A DNA stretch of 42,464 nucleotides, from positions 1 to 42,464 of the forward strand of contig DDRS01000030.1 of NCBI GenBank assembly GCA_002343685.1, written 5' to 3'. The first letter of the stretch is position 1. The number at the start of each line of letters is the position of its first letter. The stretch is from Thiobacillus denitrificans. Its GTDB lineage: Bacteria > Pseudomonadota > Gammaproteobacteria > Burkholderiales > Thiobacillaceae. Both the position numbers and the translations under genes were made by a program. This document shows, piece after piece, positions 19,564 through 27,981 of the stretch. The notes below the pieces were generated by a model, which saw only the letters and a program-made list of their open reading frames with translations, searched no databases and was not told the origin of the DNA.

Positions 19564-20838
19564 TTAGGCTCCGGCAGCCAGCGGCTGATCGTCCTGATCG
19601 GAGTAGATCAGCAAGGGCTTGCCGTCGCCGCTGATCAGGCCGTTGTCCACCACCACTTTGCTGACTCCTTTGAGGGAAGGCAGGTCATACATCGTGTCGA
19701 GCAGGGAATGCTCGATGATCGAACGCAGACCGCGCGCACCGGTACGACGCGCCAGTGCACGCTTGGCAATGGCGTTCAACGCATCCTCCCGGAATTCCAG
19801 CTCGACGCCTTCCATCTTGAAGAGTTTGACGAATTGCTTGGTCAACGCATTCTTCGGCTCGGTCAGAATCTGCACCAAGGCAGCCTCGTCCAGCTCGTCC
19901 AAAGTCGCAACAACCGGCAAACGTCCGACAAATTCGGGGATCAGACCGTATTTGATGAGATCTTCGGGTTCGACCTGGTGCAGCAATTCGACATCGCGTT
20001 TGGTCTCGTCGACATTCTTGACCTGCGCACCGAAGCCGATGCCGCCTTTCTCGGTACGGCCACGGATGACCTTTTCCAGCCCGCTGAACGCGCCGCCGCA
20101 GATGAACAGGATATTGCTGGTGTCGACCTGCACGAATTCCTGATTCGGGTGCTTGCGCCCACCCTGCGGCGGCACCGAAGCGGTGGTGCCTTCGATCAGC
20201 TTCAGCAATGCCTGCTGCACCCCTTCGCCCGAGACGTCGCGAGTGATCGAAGGATTGTCGGCCTTGCGCGAAATTTTGTCGATTTCGTCAATGTAAACAA
20301 TGCCTTGCTTGGCCTTGTCGACATCGTAATCGCATTTCTGCAGCAATTTCTGAATGATGTTCTCGACATCCTCGCCGACGTAACCGGCTTCGGTCAGCGT
20401 GGTCGCGTCGGCGATCACGAAGGGCACATTCAGCAGACGCGCCAGTGTTTGCGCGAGCAGGGTTTTGCCTGAGCCGGTCGGTCCGATCAGCAGGATGTTG
20501 CTCTTGGCCAGTTCCACCTCGCCCGTGCTCGAATTGCTGCGCAGGCGCTTGTAGTGATTATAAACCGCCACCGCCAGCGCTTTTTTCGCTTGGCTCTGGC
20601 CAATCACGTACTGATCCAGAATGCCGCTGATCTCGTGCGGCGTAGGCAGATCGGAACCCGCACCGCCCTTTTGGTTGTCCGCCTGCTGGATTTCCTCGCG
20701 GATGATGTCGTTGCACAGCTCGACGCATTCATCGCAGATGAATACCGACGGCCCAGCAATCAGCTTGCGTACTTCATGCTGGCTTTTGCCGCAGAAGGAG
20801 CAGTATAAAAGTTTGTCGCCCGAGCCTTTGTCCGCCAT
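19564..20838 (-). CDS. clpX: ATP-dependent Clp protease ATPase subunit ClpX
   Basis: A 424-residue AAA+ unfoldase, exactly the E. coli length, that feeds tagged proteins to ClpP. The N-terminal zinc-binding domain has C13, C16, C35 and C38. The AAA module has Walker A GPTGSGKT, the GYVG pore loop and Walker B VYIDEIDK. The ClpP-docking loop contains IGF in GGIGFGAQV. The start at 20838 gives MADKGSGDKLLYCSFC; the open frame upstream is not conserved in pattern. It lies 13 bases after clpP and is surely co-transcribed with it. Confidence 0.97.
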   Translation of the reverse strand: MADKGSGDKLLYCSFCGKSQHEVRKLIAGPSVFICDECVELCNDIIREEIQQADNQKGGAGSDLPTPHEISGILDQYVIGQSQAKKALAVAVYNHYKRLRSNSSTGEVELAKSNILLIGPTGSGKTLLAQTLARLLNVPFVIADATTLTEAGYVGEDVENIIQKLLQKCDYDVDKAKQGIVYIDEIDKISRKADNPSITRDVSGEGVQQALLKLIEGTTASVPPQGGRKHPNQEFVQVDTSNILFICGGAFSGLEKVIRGRTEKGGIGFGAQVKNVDETKRDVELLHQVEPEDLIKYGLIPEFVGRLPVVATLDELDEAALVQILTEPKNALTKQFVKLFKMEGVELEFREDALNAIAKRALARRTGARGLRSIIEHSLLDTMYDLPSLKGVSKVVVDNGLISGDGKPLLIYSDQDDQPLAAGA

Positions 20839-20851
20839 GCCAGTTCCTTGC

Positions 20852-21508
20852 TTAATTGCCTGATGCCTCAATGCGGCTGGTCAGCACCTTGTCGACCAGC
20901 CCATACTTCACCGAATCTTCAGCGCTCATGAAGTTGTCGCGATCCGTGTCGCGCTCGATCGCTTCCATGCTCTGCCCGGTGTGCTTGGCAAGCATATCGT
21001 TGAGGCGCGCCTTCAGATAGAGGATTTCCTTGGCGTGGATTTCGATGTCCGACGCCTGCCCCTGGAAGCCGCCCAACGGCTGATGAATCATCACGCGCGA
21101 GTTCGGTAGACAGTAGCGTTTGCCCTTGGCGCCCGCAGTCAACAGGAAGGCGCCCATGCTGGCAGCCTGGCCGATGCACAAGGTGGACACGTCCGGCTTG
21201 ATGAACTGCATCGTGTCGTAGATCGCCAGCCCCGCCGAGACCGAACCGCCTGGGGAGTTGATGTAGAAATAGATGTCCTTGTCGGGGTTTTCCGACTCCA
21301 GGAACAGCATCTGCGCAACCACCAGGTTGGCCGTCGCGTCATTCACCGGGCCTACCAAGAAAATCACCCGTTCCTTGAGCAGGCGCGAGTAGATGTCGTA
21401 AGCGCGCTCGCCACGGCCGCTTTGCTCGACGACCATGGGCACCAGCCCTAAACCCTGCGGCTCGAAGGGCTGCGAATTGGAAATACCGTGTTCAAAGTCA
21501 ATACGCAT
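20852..21508 (-). CDS. clpP: ATP-dependent Clp protease proteolytic subunit ClpP
   Basis: A 218-residue serine protease that forms the double heptameric chamber used by ClpX and ClpA. The catalytic triad is S117 in GQAASMGAF, H142 in IHQPLGG and D191 in DTDRDNF. The SPGGSV oxyanion segment is intact. The N-terminus before LVPMVVEQ probably is a propeptide, as in E. coli. The ATG overlaps the trigger factor stop by one base (TGATG), so the two are translationally coupled. clpX follows. Confidence 0.97.
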   Translation of the reverse strand: MRIDFEHGISNSQPFEPQGLGLVPMVVEQSGRGERAYDIYSRLLKERVIFLVGPVNDATANLVVAQMLFLESENPDKDIYFYINSPGGSVSAGLAIYDTMQFIKPDVSTLCIGQAASMGAFLLTAGAKGKRYCLPNSRVMIHQPLGGFQGQASDIEIHAKEILYLKARLNDMLAKHTGQSMEAIERDTDRDNFMSAEDSVKYGLVDKVLTSRIEASGN

Positions 21509-22806
21509 CAGGCACGTCCCATCAATTCTTCAAAAGAGGTTGTCACGTCTTCCACTTGGGCCTGACCTGCGACCCATGCTACCACATTCTCTTCCAGCGC
21601 CAGGGACTCGATCTCCTGCATCCGTTCCGGACTCTGGTAATACCACTGCACAACCTGCTCCGGTTCCTCGTAGCTCTGCGCCTGTTCCTGGATCAGATTG
21701 CGAATCTGCTCGGGCTGGGCCACCAGCTTGTGCGCCTGCACGATCTCGGCCAGGATCAGGCCCAGACGCACGCGACGTTCTGCCTGTCCAGTAAACATAT
21801 CGGCAGAGAGCTTCATGGTCTGAACCCCGCGCGACTGCATATCTGCCTCGGTCATTTTCATCAGGCGCTCGGTTTCCATCGCCACCAGACTCTGCGGCAG
21901 ATCCAGCGTACTTTTCTGCAACAGCAACTCCATCGCCTGCTCTTTCAGTTTCGTCTGTACCCGACGCTTTGCTTCACGATCCAGATTGGACTTCACTTCG
22001 GCCTTGAGTTTCTCCACGTCGCCGTCTTCGACCCCCAGCGCCTTGGCGAATTCCGCATCTATCGGCGGCAACGCCGGCGCCTGCACGTCCTTGACCTGCA
22101 CCTCGAAATGCGCCACCTTGCCCGCGAGTTCCTTGGCAGCATACTCGGCCGGGAAGGTCACGTCGAAGCCCTTGCTGTCACCCGCCTTGAGGCCGGTCAG
22201 ACTCTGTTCGAAATCCTTCAGCAAACGGCCTTCGCCGATTACTGCGGCAAAGTCGTCGCCCTTGCCGCCCTCGAATGCTGCGCCATCGACCGTACCCTGA
22301 TAGTCGAACTTGACCAGATCGCCTTCCGCAGCAGCCCGATCCGTCGACTCAAATGTACGGCGCTGCTTTTGCAGGACTTCCAATGTCTTGACGACATCGG
22401 CGTCCACCAGATTCACCACGGGCTTGCTCATCTTACCGGTGCTCAAGTCGCCGATCTTCACTTCAGGATAGACCTCAAAACTGGCACTGAAGGTCATTTC
22501 CGTTGCGTCGGCTTGCCCCGTCTTCGGTTCGAAATGGGGATAACCCGCAATTTTCAGCTGATGGGCCTGTACCGCTTCGCCGAAACGTGTCTGCAAGGTC
22601 TCGCCCAGCACTTCCTGACGCACGCCCGGGCCATGCTGACGCGCCACCGCGCTCAACGGCGCCTTGCCGGGGCGGAAACCGTCCATCTTGACGCTGCGTG
22701 CCAGACGCTTGAGGCGATTTTGCACCTCGGTTTCCAACTGCCCCATGGGCACGCTGATGTCCAGGCGACGGACCAGTCCTTCGAGAACTTCAAGATTTGC
22801 TTGCAT
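21508..22806 (-). CDS. tig: Trigger factor, ribosome-bound chaperone
   Basis: A 432-residue chaperone, identical in length to the E. coli protein, that meets nascent chains at the ribosome exit. The N-terminal ribosome-binding domain carries the GFRPGKAP signature loop. The FKBP-type isomerase domain follows, with DLVKFDYQGTVDG and the FPAEYAAKELAGK segment, and then the long helical C-terminal domain. The start at 22806 gives MQANLEVLEGLVRRL and has AGGAAG before it. The open frame further upstream crosses the tRNA-Leu gene and is not used. It lies 49 bases after tRNA-Leu with no terminator between, so it may be read from the tRNA promoter. Confidence 0.97.
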   Translation of the reverse strand: MQANLEVLEGLVRRLDISVPMGQLETEVQNRLKRLARSVKMDGFRPGKAPLSAVARQHGPGVRQEVLGETLQTRFGEAVQAHQLKIAGYPHFEPKTGQADATEMTFSASFEVYPEVKIGDLSTGKMSKPVVNLVDADVVKTLEVLQKQRRTFESTDRAAAEGDLVKFDYQGTVDGAAFEGGKGDDFAAVIGEGRLLKDFEQSLTGLKAGDSKGFDVTFPAEYAAKELAGKVAHFEVQVKDVQAPALPPIDAEFAKALGVEDGDVEKLKAEVKSNLDREAKRRVQTKLKEQAMELLLQKSTLDLPQSLVAMETERLMKMTEADMQSRGVQTMKLSADMFTGQAERRVRLGLILAEIVQAHKLVAQPEQIRNLIQEQAQSYEEPEQVVQWYYQSPERMQEIESLALEENVVAWVAGQAQVEDVTTSFEELMGRA

Positions 22807-22854
22807 CAAAATACTTCCTGGCTGAATTGAGGTTGGGTGAAGGGCAATAAGCTT

Positions 22855-22940
<86 letters not shown>

Positions 22941-22955
22941 GGCTCGGCCGCAAAA

Positions 22956-22984
22956 CTATCAACCGATAAGTGTAATATAATCAA
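22956..22984 (-). promoter_or_regulatory. Possible promoter of tRNA-Leu (and tig)
   Basis: On the minus strand TTGATT (22979-22984) and TGATAG (22956-22961) are separated by 17 bases, and the expected start is about nine bases before the tRNA. Both hexamers are only fair matches. Confidence 0.4.
22976..22981 (+). promoter_or_regulatory. Possible -10 element for hpnC
   Basis: A perfect TATAAT on the plus strand, about 70 bases before the hpnC start, in the 109-base divergent gap with tRNA-Leu. No convincing -35 hexamer accompanies it, and it overlaps the proposed tRNA-Leu -35, so the two directions could compete. Confidence 0.35.
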
Positions 22985-23049
22985 AGCGATGCTGTCACCC
23001 AAGCCCGCCCGGCATCCTGCCTAAGTCATTATTCCCATTCCGTTTTTTA

Positions 23050-23862
23050 TTGCCGGTGCCGGTCGATCACTACGAAAACTTCCCTGTTGCCTCCTGGCTG
23101 CTACCCAAACGGCTGCGTCGGCCGGTGGAAGCCATCTACCGGTTCGCCCGCAGCGCAGACGACATCGCCGACGAAGGCGCCGCCGCGCCAACCGAACGGC
23201 TGCGCCAACTCGCGGCCTACCATGATGAACTGAATCGCATCGAGCGCGGCGAGACACCCGCCGATCCGGTATTCGGCCCTCTGGCCGCAGCCATCCGCAT
23301 GCATGCCATCCCGTTGGCTCCGTTCCGCGACCTGCTGTCAGCGTTTGCACAGGACGTTGAAAAAAAGCGCTATGCCAATTTCGGCGAAGTCATGGACTAC
23401 TGCCGCCGCTCGGCTAACCCGGTGGGCCGCCTGATGCTGCATCTGTACGGCGATCGCGACCCGCGCCACCTGGCCTATTCCGACGCCATCTGCAGCAGCC
23501 TGCAACTGATCAATTTCCTGCAGGACATCGCGATTGATTACCGGAAGGATCGCATCTACCTGCCACAGGACGAACTGGCCGCACACCACGTCAGCGAAGC
23601 ACAGATCGCGCAGGGCGATCCGCGCGGGCTGTGGCATATGATGATGCACAAGCAGATCGAGCGTACGCGCAAATTGCTGCAGGCCGGCGCGCCGCTCGGC
23701 CGGCAACTCAAGGGACGCATCGGGCTGGAACTGCGGGTAACCATCCGCGGCGGCGAAGCTATCCTGCGCAAACTGCACGCCAATCCCGGCTGCGTGTTCC
23801 ACAATCGCCCGGTACTGACCAAAAAGGACTGGCTCATCATGCTCGGACGCGGGCTGTTTTGA
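23050..23862 (+). CDS. hpnC: Hydroxysqualene synthase HpnC
   Basis: A 270-residue member of the squalene/phytoene synthase family. In bacteria the HpnC-HpnD-HpnE set converts farnesyl diphosphate to squalene in three steps; HpnC turns presqualene diphosphate into hydroxysqualene. The two Asp-rich regions are ADDIADEG and FLQDIAIDYRKDRIYLPQDEL. The VDHYENFPVAS N-terminus is typical of HpnC. The start is a TTG at 23050 or, equally possible, the GTG two codons later; no clear ribosome site decides. hpnD begins two bases after the stop. Confidence 0.93.
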   Translation: MPVPVDHYENFPVASWLLPKRLRRPVEAIYRFARSADDIADEGAAAPTERLRQLAAYHDELNRIERGETPADPVFGPLAAAIRMHAIPLAPFRDLLSAFAQDVEKKRYANFGEVMDYCRRSANPVGRLMLHLYGDRDPRHLAYSDAICSSLQLINFLQDIAIDYRKDRIYLPQDELAAHHVSEAQIAQGDPRGLWHMMMHKQIERTRKLLQAGAPLGRQLKGRIGLELRVTIRGGEAILRKLHANPGCVFHNRPVLTKKDWLIMLGRGLF

Positions 23863-23864
23863 AT

Positions 23865-24710
23865 ATGGACGTTCACCAGTATTGCCAGGAACGTGCCGCC
23901 GCGAGCGGCTCCAGTTTCTATTACAGTTTCGTCTTTCTGCCGCCCGAAGCAAGACGTGCGATCACTGCGTTCTATGCGCTGTGCCGTGAACTCGACGATG
24001 TAGTGGACGAGTGCCACGAACGCCAGGTGGCCGAGGCCAAACTTAACTGGTGGCGCGCCGAAATCGGCCATTTCGCCAGTGGCGAGCCGGAGCATCCGGC
24101 AACCCGTGCGCTCTTCGACACCCAGCAGGGCCGCGCCATCCCGCCGGCCCTGCTGCTGGAAATCGTGGACGGCATGGCGATGGATCTCGATCACACGCGC
24201 TACCCGGATTTCAAGTCGCTCAACCTCTACTGCTATCGCGTTGCCGGTGTGGTCGGCGAAATCGCAGCATCGATCTTCGACGGCACGCGCGGCGAACATG
24301 ATCGCGACATCCGCCGCTACGCCCACGAATTGGGGCTGGCGTTCCAGCTCACCAACATCATCCGCGATGTCGGTGAGGACGCACGGCGCGGACGCATCTA
24401 TCTGCCGCAGGACGAACTGGTACGTTTCGGCGTACACGAAGCCGATCTGCTGAGCGGACGCAACACGCCCGAATTTCAGGCCCTGATGCAGTTCCAGTAC
24501 GAACGCGCCCTGGCCTGCTACGGCCGTGCGTTCGCCGCACTCCCTCCCGGCGCACGGCGTGCGCAGCGCCCCGGACTGGTCATGGCGGCAATCTACCGCA
24601 CCCTGCTCAGCGAAATCCGGCAATCCGGATTCCCGGTCTTGCGCGCGCGCGTCTCGCTCACGCCATTGCGCAAACTGTGGCTTGCCAGCAAGACCTGGCT
24701 GTTTCCGTGA
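23865..24710 (+). CDS. hpnD: Presqualene diphosphate synthase HpnD
   Basis: A 281-residue squalene/phytoene synthase family enzyme that condenses two farnesyl diphosphate molecules to presqualene diphosphate. The Asp-rich motifs are LDDVVDE and the second, IRDVGEDARRGRIYLPQDEL. The start chosen, at 23865, gives MDVHQYCQERAAASGSSFYYSF, the usual HpnD N-terminus; the open frame further upstream lies within hpnC. It is two bases after hpnC and overlaps hpnE by four bases, so the three genes form one operon. Confidence 0.94.
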   Translation: MDVHQYCQERAAASGSSFYYSFVFLPPEARRAITAFYALCRELDDVVDECHERQVAEAKLNWWRAEIGHFASGEPEHPATRALFDTQQGRAIPPALLLEIVDGMAMDLDHTRYPDFKSLNLYCYRVAGVVGEIAASIFDGTRGEHDRDIRRYAHELGLAFQLTNIIRDVGEDARRGRIYLPQDELVRFGVHEADLLSGRNTPEFQALMQFQYERALACYGRAFAALPPGARRAQRPGLVMAAIYRTLLSEIRQSGFPVLRARVSLTPLRKLWLASKTWLFP

Positions 24711-25984
24711 CAACTGAATTGGACCAACCCCGTGTCGCGGTCGTCGGTGGCGGCTGGGCCGGCTGCTCGGCAGCCCTGACACTTGCCGAAGCCGGCGTGG
24801 CCGTCACGCTGTTCGAGGGCAGCCGTACTCTGGGTGGCCGCGCACGCGCCGTCGAACTCGAAGGCCAGCCGCTCGACAACGGCCAGCACATCCTGCTCGG
24901 TGCGTACGAACAATCGCTGCAACTGATCGAACGCCTGCATCCTGTCACACCACTGTGGCGTCTGCCACTTACCCTGGAACAGCCGCCGGCGTTCAGCCTT
25001 ACCTGCCCGCGCCTGCCCGCCCCGCTGCATGTGCTGGCAGGGCTGCTCGGTGCACGCGGATTGAATTGGCGCGAGAAGCTGGCCGCCGCGCACTGGGCAC
25101 ACACCATGCTGCGCGACACGGCAACGCCGGGCCAGCTGACAGTCAGCCAACTCACCCGCACGCAGCCGGAAAAATTACGCAATGCGCTATGGCACCCCTT
25201 GTGCGTGTCCGCGCTCAACACCCCGCCCGAGCTGGCCGACGCACGGATTTTCCGCAGCGTAATCCGCGCCGCATTCGGTGGACGTACCCACCATAGCGAC
25301 CTGATACTGCCGCGCCGCGATTTGACAGCACTGCTGCCCGCACCGGCCGCCGCACGGGTGGTCGAGCTCGGTGGCGACATCCGTCTGGGCCATCGTGTGA
25401 CCACGCTCGACGTCACACCGAACGCCATCGCCTTGGGCAACCATGGCGACATGGCCGTCTTCAGCCACGTCATCCTGGCCGTCGCGCCGCAACATCTCCC
25501 TGCCCTGGCAAAGCAAGTGCCGGCACTAGGACCGCTCAGCCATACCGTGGCAGGGTACGAATATCAACCCATTGCCACTGCCTATATGCAATACGATCCG
25601 GATTTCCGATTGCCCGGGCCGCTGTTCGCCCTGGCCAACGGACCCGCGCAGTTTGTGTTCGATCGCGGCCAGAGCCATGGTCAGGCCGGTTTGCTAGCGT
25701 TCGTGGCCAGCGCTGCCACGAATCTGCCCGCTGATTGGTTGGATCAGGCGGAAGCGCAGTTGCGCCGGATCGTCCAGCCCGGGCCTACGCGCTGGCGCAA
25801 ACGCATCATCGAAAAACAGGCAACCTATAGTTGCGTGCCCGGATTGGCACGCCCACCCGTCCACACCCCGCACCCGCGCATTTTTCTGGCGGGCGATTAC
25901 ACTGCCGGGCCGTATCCAGCCACGCTCGAAAGCGCAACACAGAGCGGAGTACAATCGGCCGGCGCATTACTCGAACAGCTATGA
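24707..25984 (+). CDS. hpnE: Hydroxysqualene dehydroxylase HpnE (FAD-dependent)
   Basis: A 425-residue flavoprotein of the amine oxidase/phytoene desaturase family that reduces hydroxysqualene to squalene. The dinucleotide-binding motif is VAVVGGGWAGCSAALTLAEAG near the N-terminus, followed by GGRARAVELEG and DNGQHILLG. The C-terminal FAD-binding segment is FLAGDYTAGPYPATLESA. The GTG at 24707 overlaps the hpnD stop (GTGA), and the stop overlaps the next gene by four bases. The following step, cyclisation by squalene-hopene cyclase, is not encoded in this window. Confidence 0.94.
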   Translation: MTTELDQPRVAVVGGGWAGCSAALTLAEAGVAVTLFEGSRTLGGRARAVELEGQPLDNGQHILLGAYEQSLQLIERLHPVTPLWRLPLTLEQPPAFSLTCPRLPAPLHVLAGLLGARGLNWREKLAAAHWAHTMLRDTATPGQLTVSQLTRTQPEKLRNALWHPLCVSALNTPPELADARIFRSVIRAAFGGRTHHSDLILPRRDLTALLPAPAAARVVELGGDIRLGHRVTTLDVTPNAIALGNHGDMAVFSHVILAVAPQHLPALAKQVPALGPLSHTVAGYEYQPIATAYMQYDPDFRLPGPLFALANGPAQFVFDRGQSHGQAGLLAFVASAATNLPADWLDQAEAQLRRIVQPGPTRWRKRIIEKQATYSCVPGLARPPVHTPHPRIFLAGDYTAGPYPATLESATQSGVQSAGALLEQL

Positions 25985-26724
25985 AAGACTATCTCCCTCG
26001 CCCCGATCTTCTCGCAGACCGCGTCATCCTCGTCACCGGTGCAAGTTCCGGCCTCGGCCGCGCCGCCAGCCTGGCGTTTGCGCGCCATGGCGCCACCGTC
26101 GCCCTGCTCGCACGCGATGAAACCAAACTCGAAGCCGTATACGACGAAATCGTCGCCGCCGGCGGACCCGAGCCCGCCATGTTTCCCTATGATCTTGCGG
26201 TCGCTGACGACCGCAGCCTGGAAACGCTCGCCGGCACCATCACGCACCATCTGCAGCGACTCGATGGCCTGCTCCACAGCGCCCACCAGTTCTACAATCT
26301 CTCTCCCCTGCACCTGCAAACGCTAGAGCAATGGCAGTCCCTGATGCGGGTCAACCTGATTGCGCCTTTCGCGCTCACCCGCGCCTGCCTGCCGCTGCTC
26401 CAGCAGGCGCCGGATGCATCGGTCATATTCACCGGCGAAACCCATGGCCACCATCCCCGCGCCTACTGGGGCGGCTATGCCGTCGCGAAATCAGGCCTTG
26501 AGACGCTTACCCACATATGGGCCGACGAACTCAGTTCGGACGAAAACCTGCGCATCAATACCCTCATACCCGGCCAGGTGGCGACGACCTTGCGCGCACG
26601 CACTCACCCCGGGCTTGCACCCGAAACCCTTCCCAGCGTCGACGATCTGATGCCCTGGTATCTGTACCTGATGGGTGAAGACGGCCGCGCAGTGCGCGGA
26701 CAGATCGTGGAATGCCAGACCTGA
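25981..26724 (+). CDS. YciK-family short-chain dehydrogenase/reductase
   Basis: A 247-residue SDR resembling E. coli YciK. The N-terminus PRPDLLADRVILVTGASSGLG has the TGxxxGxG nucleotide-binding motif, and the catalytic YxxxK is YAVAK. The residue thirteen before that Tyr, normally the catalytic Ser, is Glu (in FTGETHGHHPRAYWGGY); only a neighbouring Thr is available. The usual NAG motif after the fourth strand reads HSAHQ. This points to an altered or lost redox activity. The ATG overlaps the hpnE stop (ATGA), so it is in the squalene operon, though a role in that pathway is only inference. Confidence 0.88.
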   Translation: MKDYLPRPDLLADRVILVTGASSGLGRAASLAFARHGATVALLARDETKLEAVYDEIVAAGGPEPAMFPYDLAVADDRSLETLAGTITHHLQRLDGLLHSAHQFYNLSPLHLQTLEQWQSLMRVNLIAPFALTRACLPLLQQAPDASVIFTGETHGHHPRAYWGGYAVAKSGLETLTHIWADELSSDENLRINTLIPGQVATTLRARTHPGLAPETLPSVDDLMPWYLYLMGEDGRAVRGQIVECQT

Positions 26725-26737
26725 TTTTCCTGTTGTG

Positions 26738-27976
26738 ATGAAAATCGGCCGTTACGAAATCCTCGACGAAATCGGCCAAGGCGCGATGGGCACGGTCTAC
26801 CGGGCACGCGATCCGCTGATCGAGCGAACGGTTGCCATCAAGACAGTGCCTATTGCCCAGTTGCAACAGGAAGGCGCCGATGCCGAGTCGCGTTTTTTGC
26901 GCGAAGCACAGAGCGCCGGCCGCCTGTCCCACCCCAATATCGTGACCATCTACGACGTGGGCGAAGCCGACGGGCTTGCCTATATCGCCATGGAATACCT
27001 GCCCGGCAGGACGCTACGCGATCTCATGAACAAGGGGCCGATGCCGCTGGATCTCGCGCTCGACACCGCCATGCAGATGGCCGAAGCCATGGCATTCGCA
27101 CACGAGCATGGCGTCATCCACCGCGACATCAAGCCCGCCAACGTCGTCGTGACCGGAAAACGCGGGCATATCAAATTGACCGATTTCGGCATCGCCCATC
27201 TCGTCAACGGCGATCACACCCAGGCCGGGCAAATGCTTGGCTCGCCACGCTACATGTCGCCGGAACAGGCGATGGGACGGGAAGTGGACGGGCGTTCCGA
27301 TATTTTTTCGCTGGGCGCAGTCCTGTACGAAATGCTGACGGGGCGCTATGCCTTCGATGGCGACAGCCTGCCCACGATCGTCTATCGGGTCATCAACGAA
27401 ACGCCGGTGCCTGCCACGACCCTGCGCCCCAAGATTCCGGCCGGCATAGCCAGCTTGCTCACCCACATGCTGAACAAAAAGCCGGAAGCCCGGCCGGATG
27501 CCCGCACGCTGGTCAGCGCCTTCCACGCATTGTCATTGGCATCGACTCCAGCCACCGCGCCCATACCGGTACCGTCCGCCACTCGGGTGTCACGCCTGTT
27601 GCGGGTACTTGCATTTGGCGTACCGCTTGGCGTTTTCCTACTGATCGGGCTCGGGATCATCGTGATCGAACACTTCCTGGCGACACCTCCGCAAGTGTCC
27701 CGGCAACCCGCACCGCAGGCGGTCTCGCCCGCAACCGAGGACACCACGACAGACCAACTGCCGCCCGAGTCCGATGAGACGGCAGACTCGCCGCCCCCTG
27801 AGTCGGACGCCTATCTCGCGGGTCTCGACAAGAAACTGGTTGAACTGCGCATCAAGCGCACGGTGCTCTTGCTGAAGTACACCAACCAACATCCCGATGT
27901 GATCCAGGTCGATCGTCAACTCGAACAGCTACGCGCCGAGCGCCGCCGCTACCTGAAGCGACTGCAGAAAAACTAA
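26738..27976 (+). CDS. Transmembrane Ser/Thr protein kinase with coiled-coil tail
   Basis: A 412-residue Hanks-type kinase. The cytoplasmic kinase domain covers about residues 5-270: glycine loop IGQGAMGTVY, Lys at 35 in VAIK, HRDIKPAN with D130, DFG with D149, and the SPEQAMG activation-segment end. A single membrane helix lies near 287-314. A proline/acid linker with two PPESD units follows, then a coiled-coil tail near residues 355-412 containing YTNQHPDV at 381-388. This tail resembles the periplasmic coiled coil of Wzz-like polysaccharide co-polymerases, not PASTA repeats. It begins 13 bases after the SDR stop and is probably the last gene of the hpn operon. Its substrates are unknown. 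A GTG one codon earlier is an alternative start. Confidence 0.92.
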   Translation: MKIGRYEILDEIGQGAMGTVYRARDPLIERTVAIKTVPIAQLQQEGADAESRFLREAQSAGRLSHPNIVTIYDVGEADGLAYIAMEYLPGRTLRDLMNKGPMPLDLALDTAMQMAEAMAFAHEHGVIHRDIKPANVVVTGKRGHIKLTDFGIAHLVNGDHTQAGQMLGSPRYMSPEQAMGREVDGRSDIFSLGAVLYEMLTGRYAFDGDSLPTIVYRVINETPVPATTLRPKIPAGIASLLTHMLNKKPEARPDARTLVSAFHALSLASTPATAPIPVPSATRVSRLLRVLAFGVPLGVFLLIGLGIIVIEHFLATPPQVSRQPAPQAVSPATEDTTTDQLPPESDETADSPPPESDAYLAGLDKKLVELRIKRTVLLLKYTNQHPDVIQVDRQLEQLRAERRRYLKRLQKN

Positions 27977-27981
27977 GCCGA

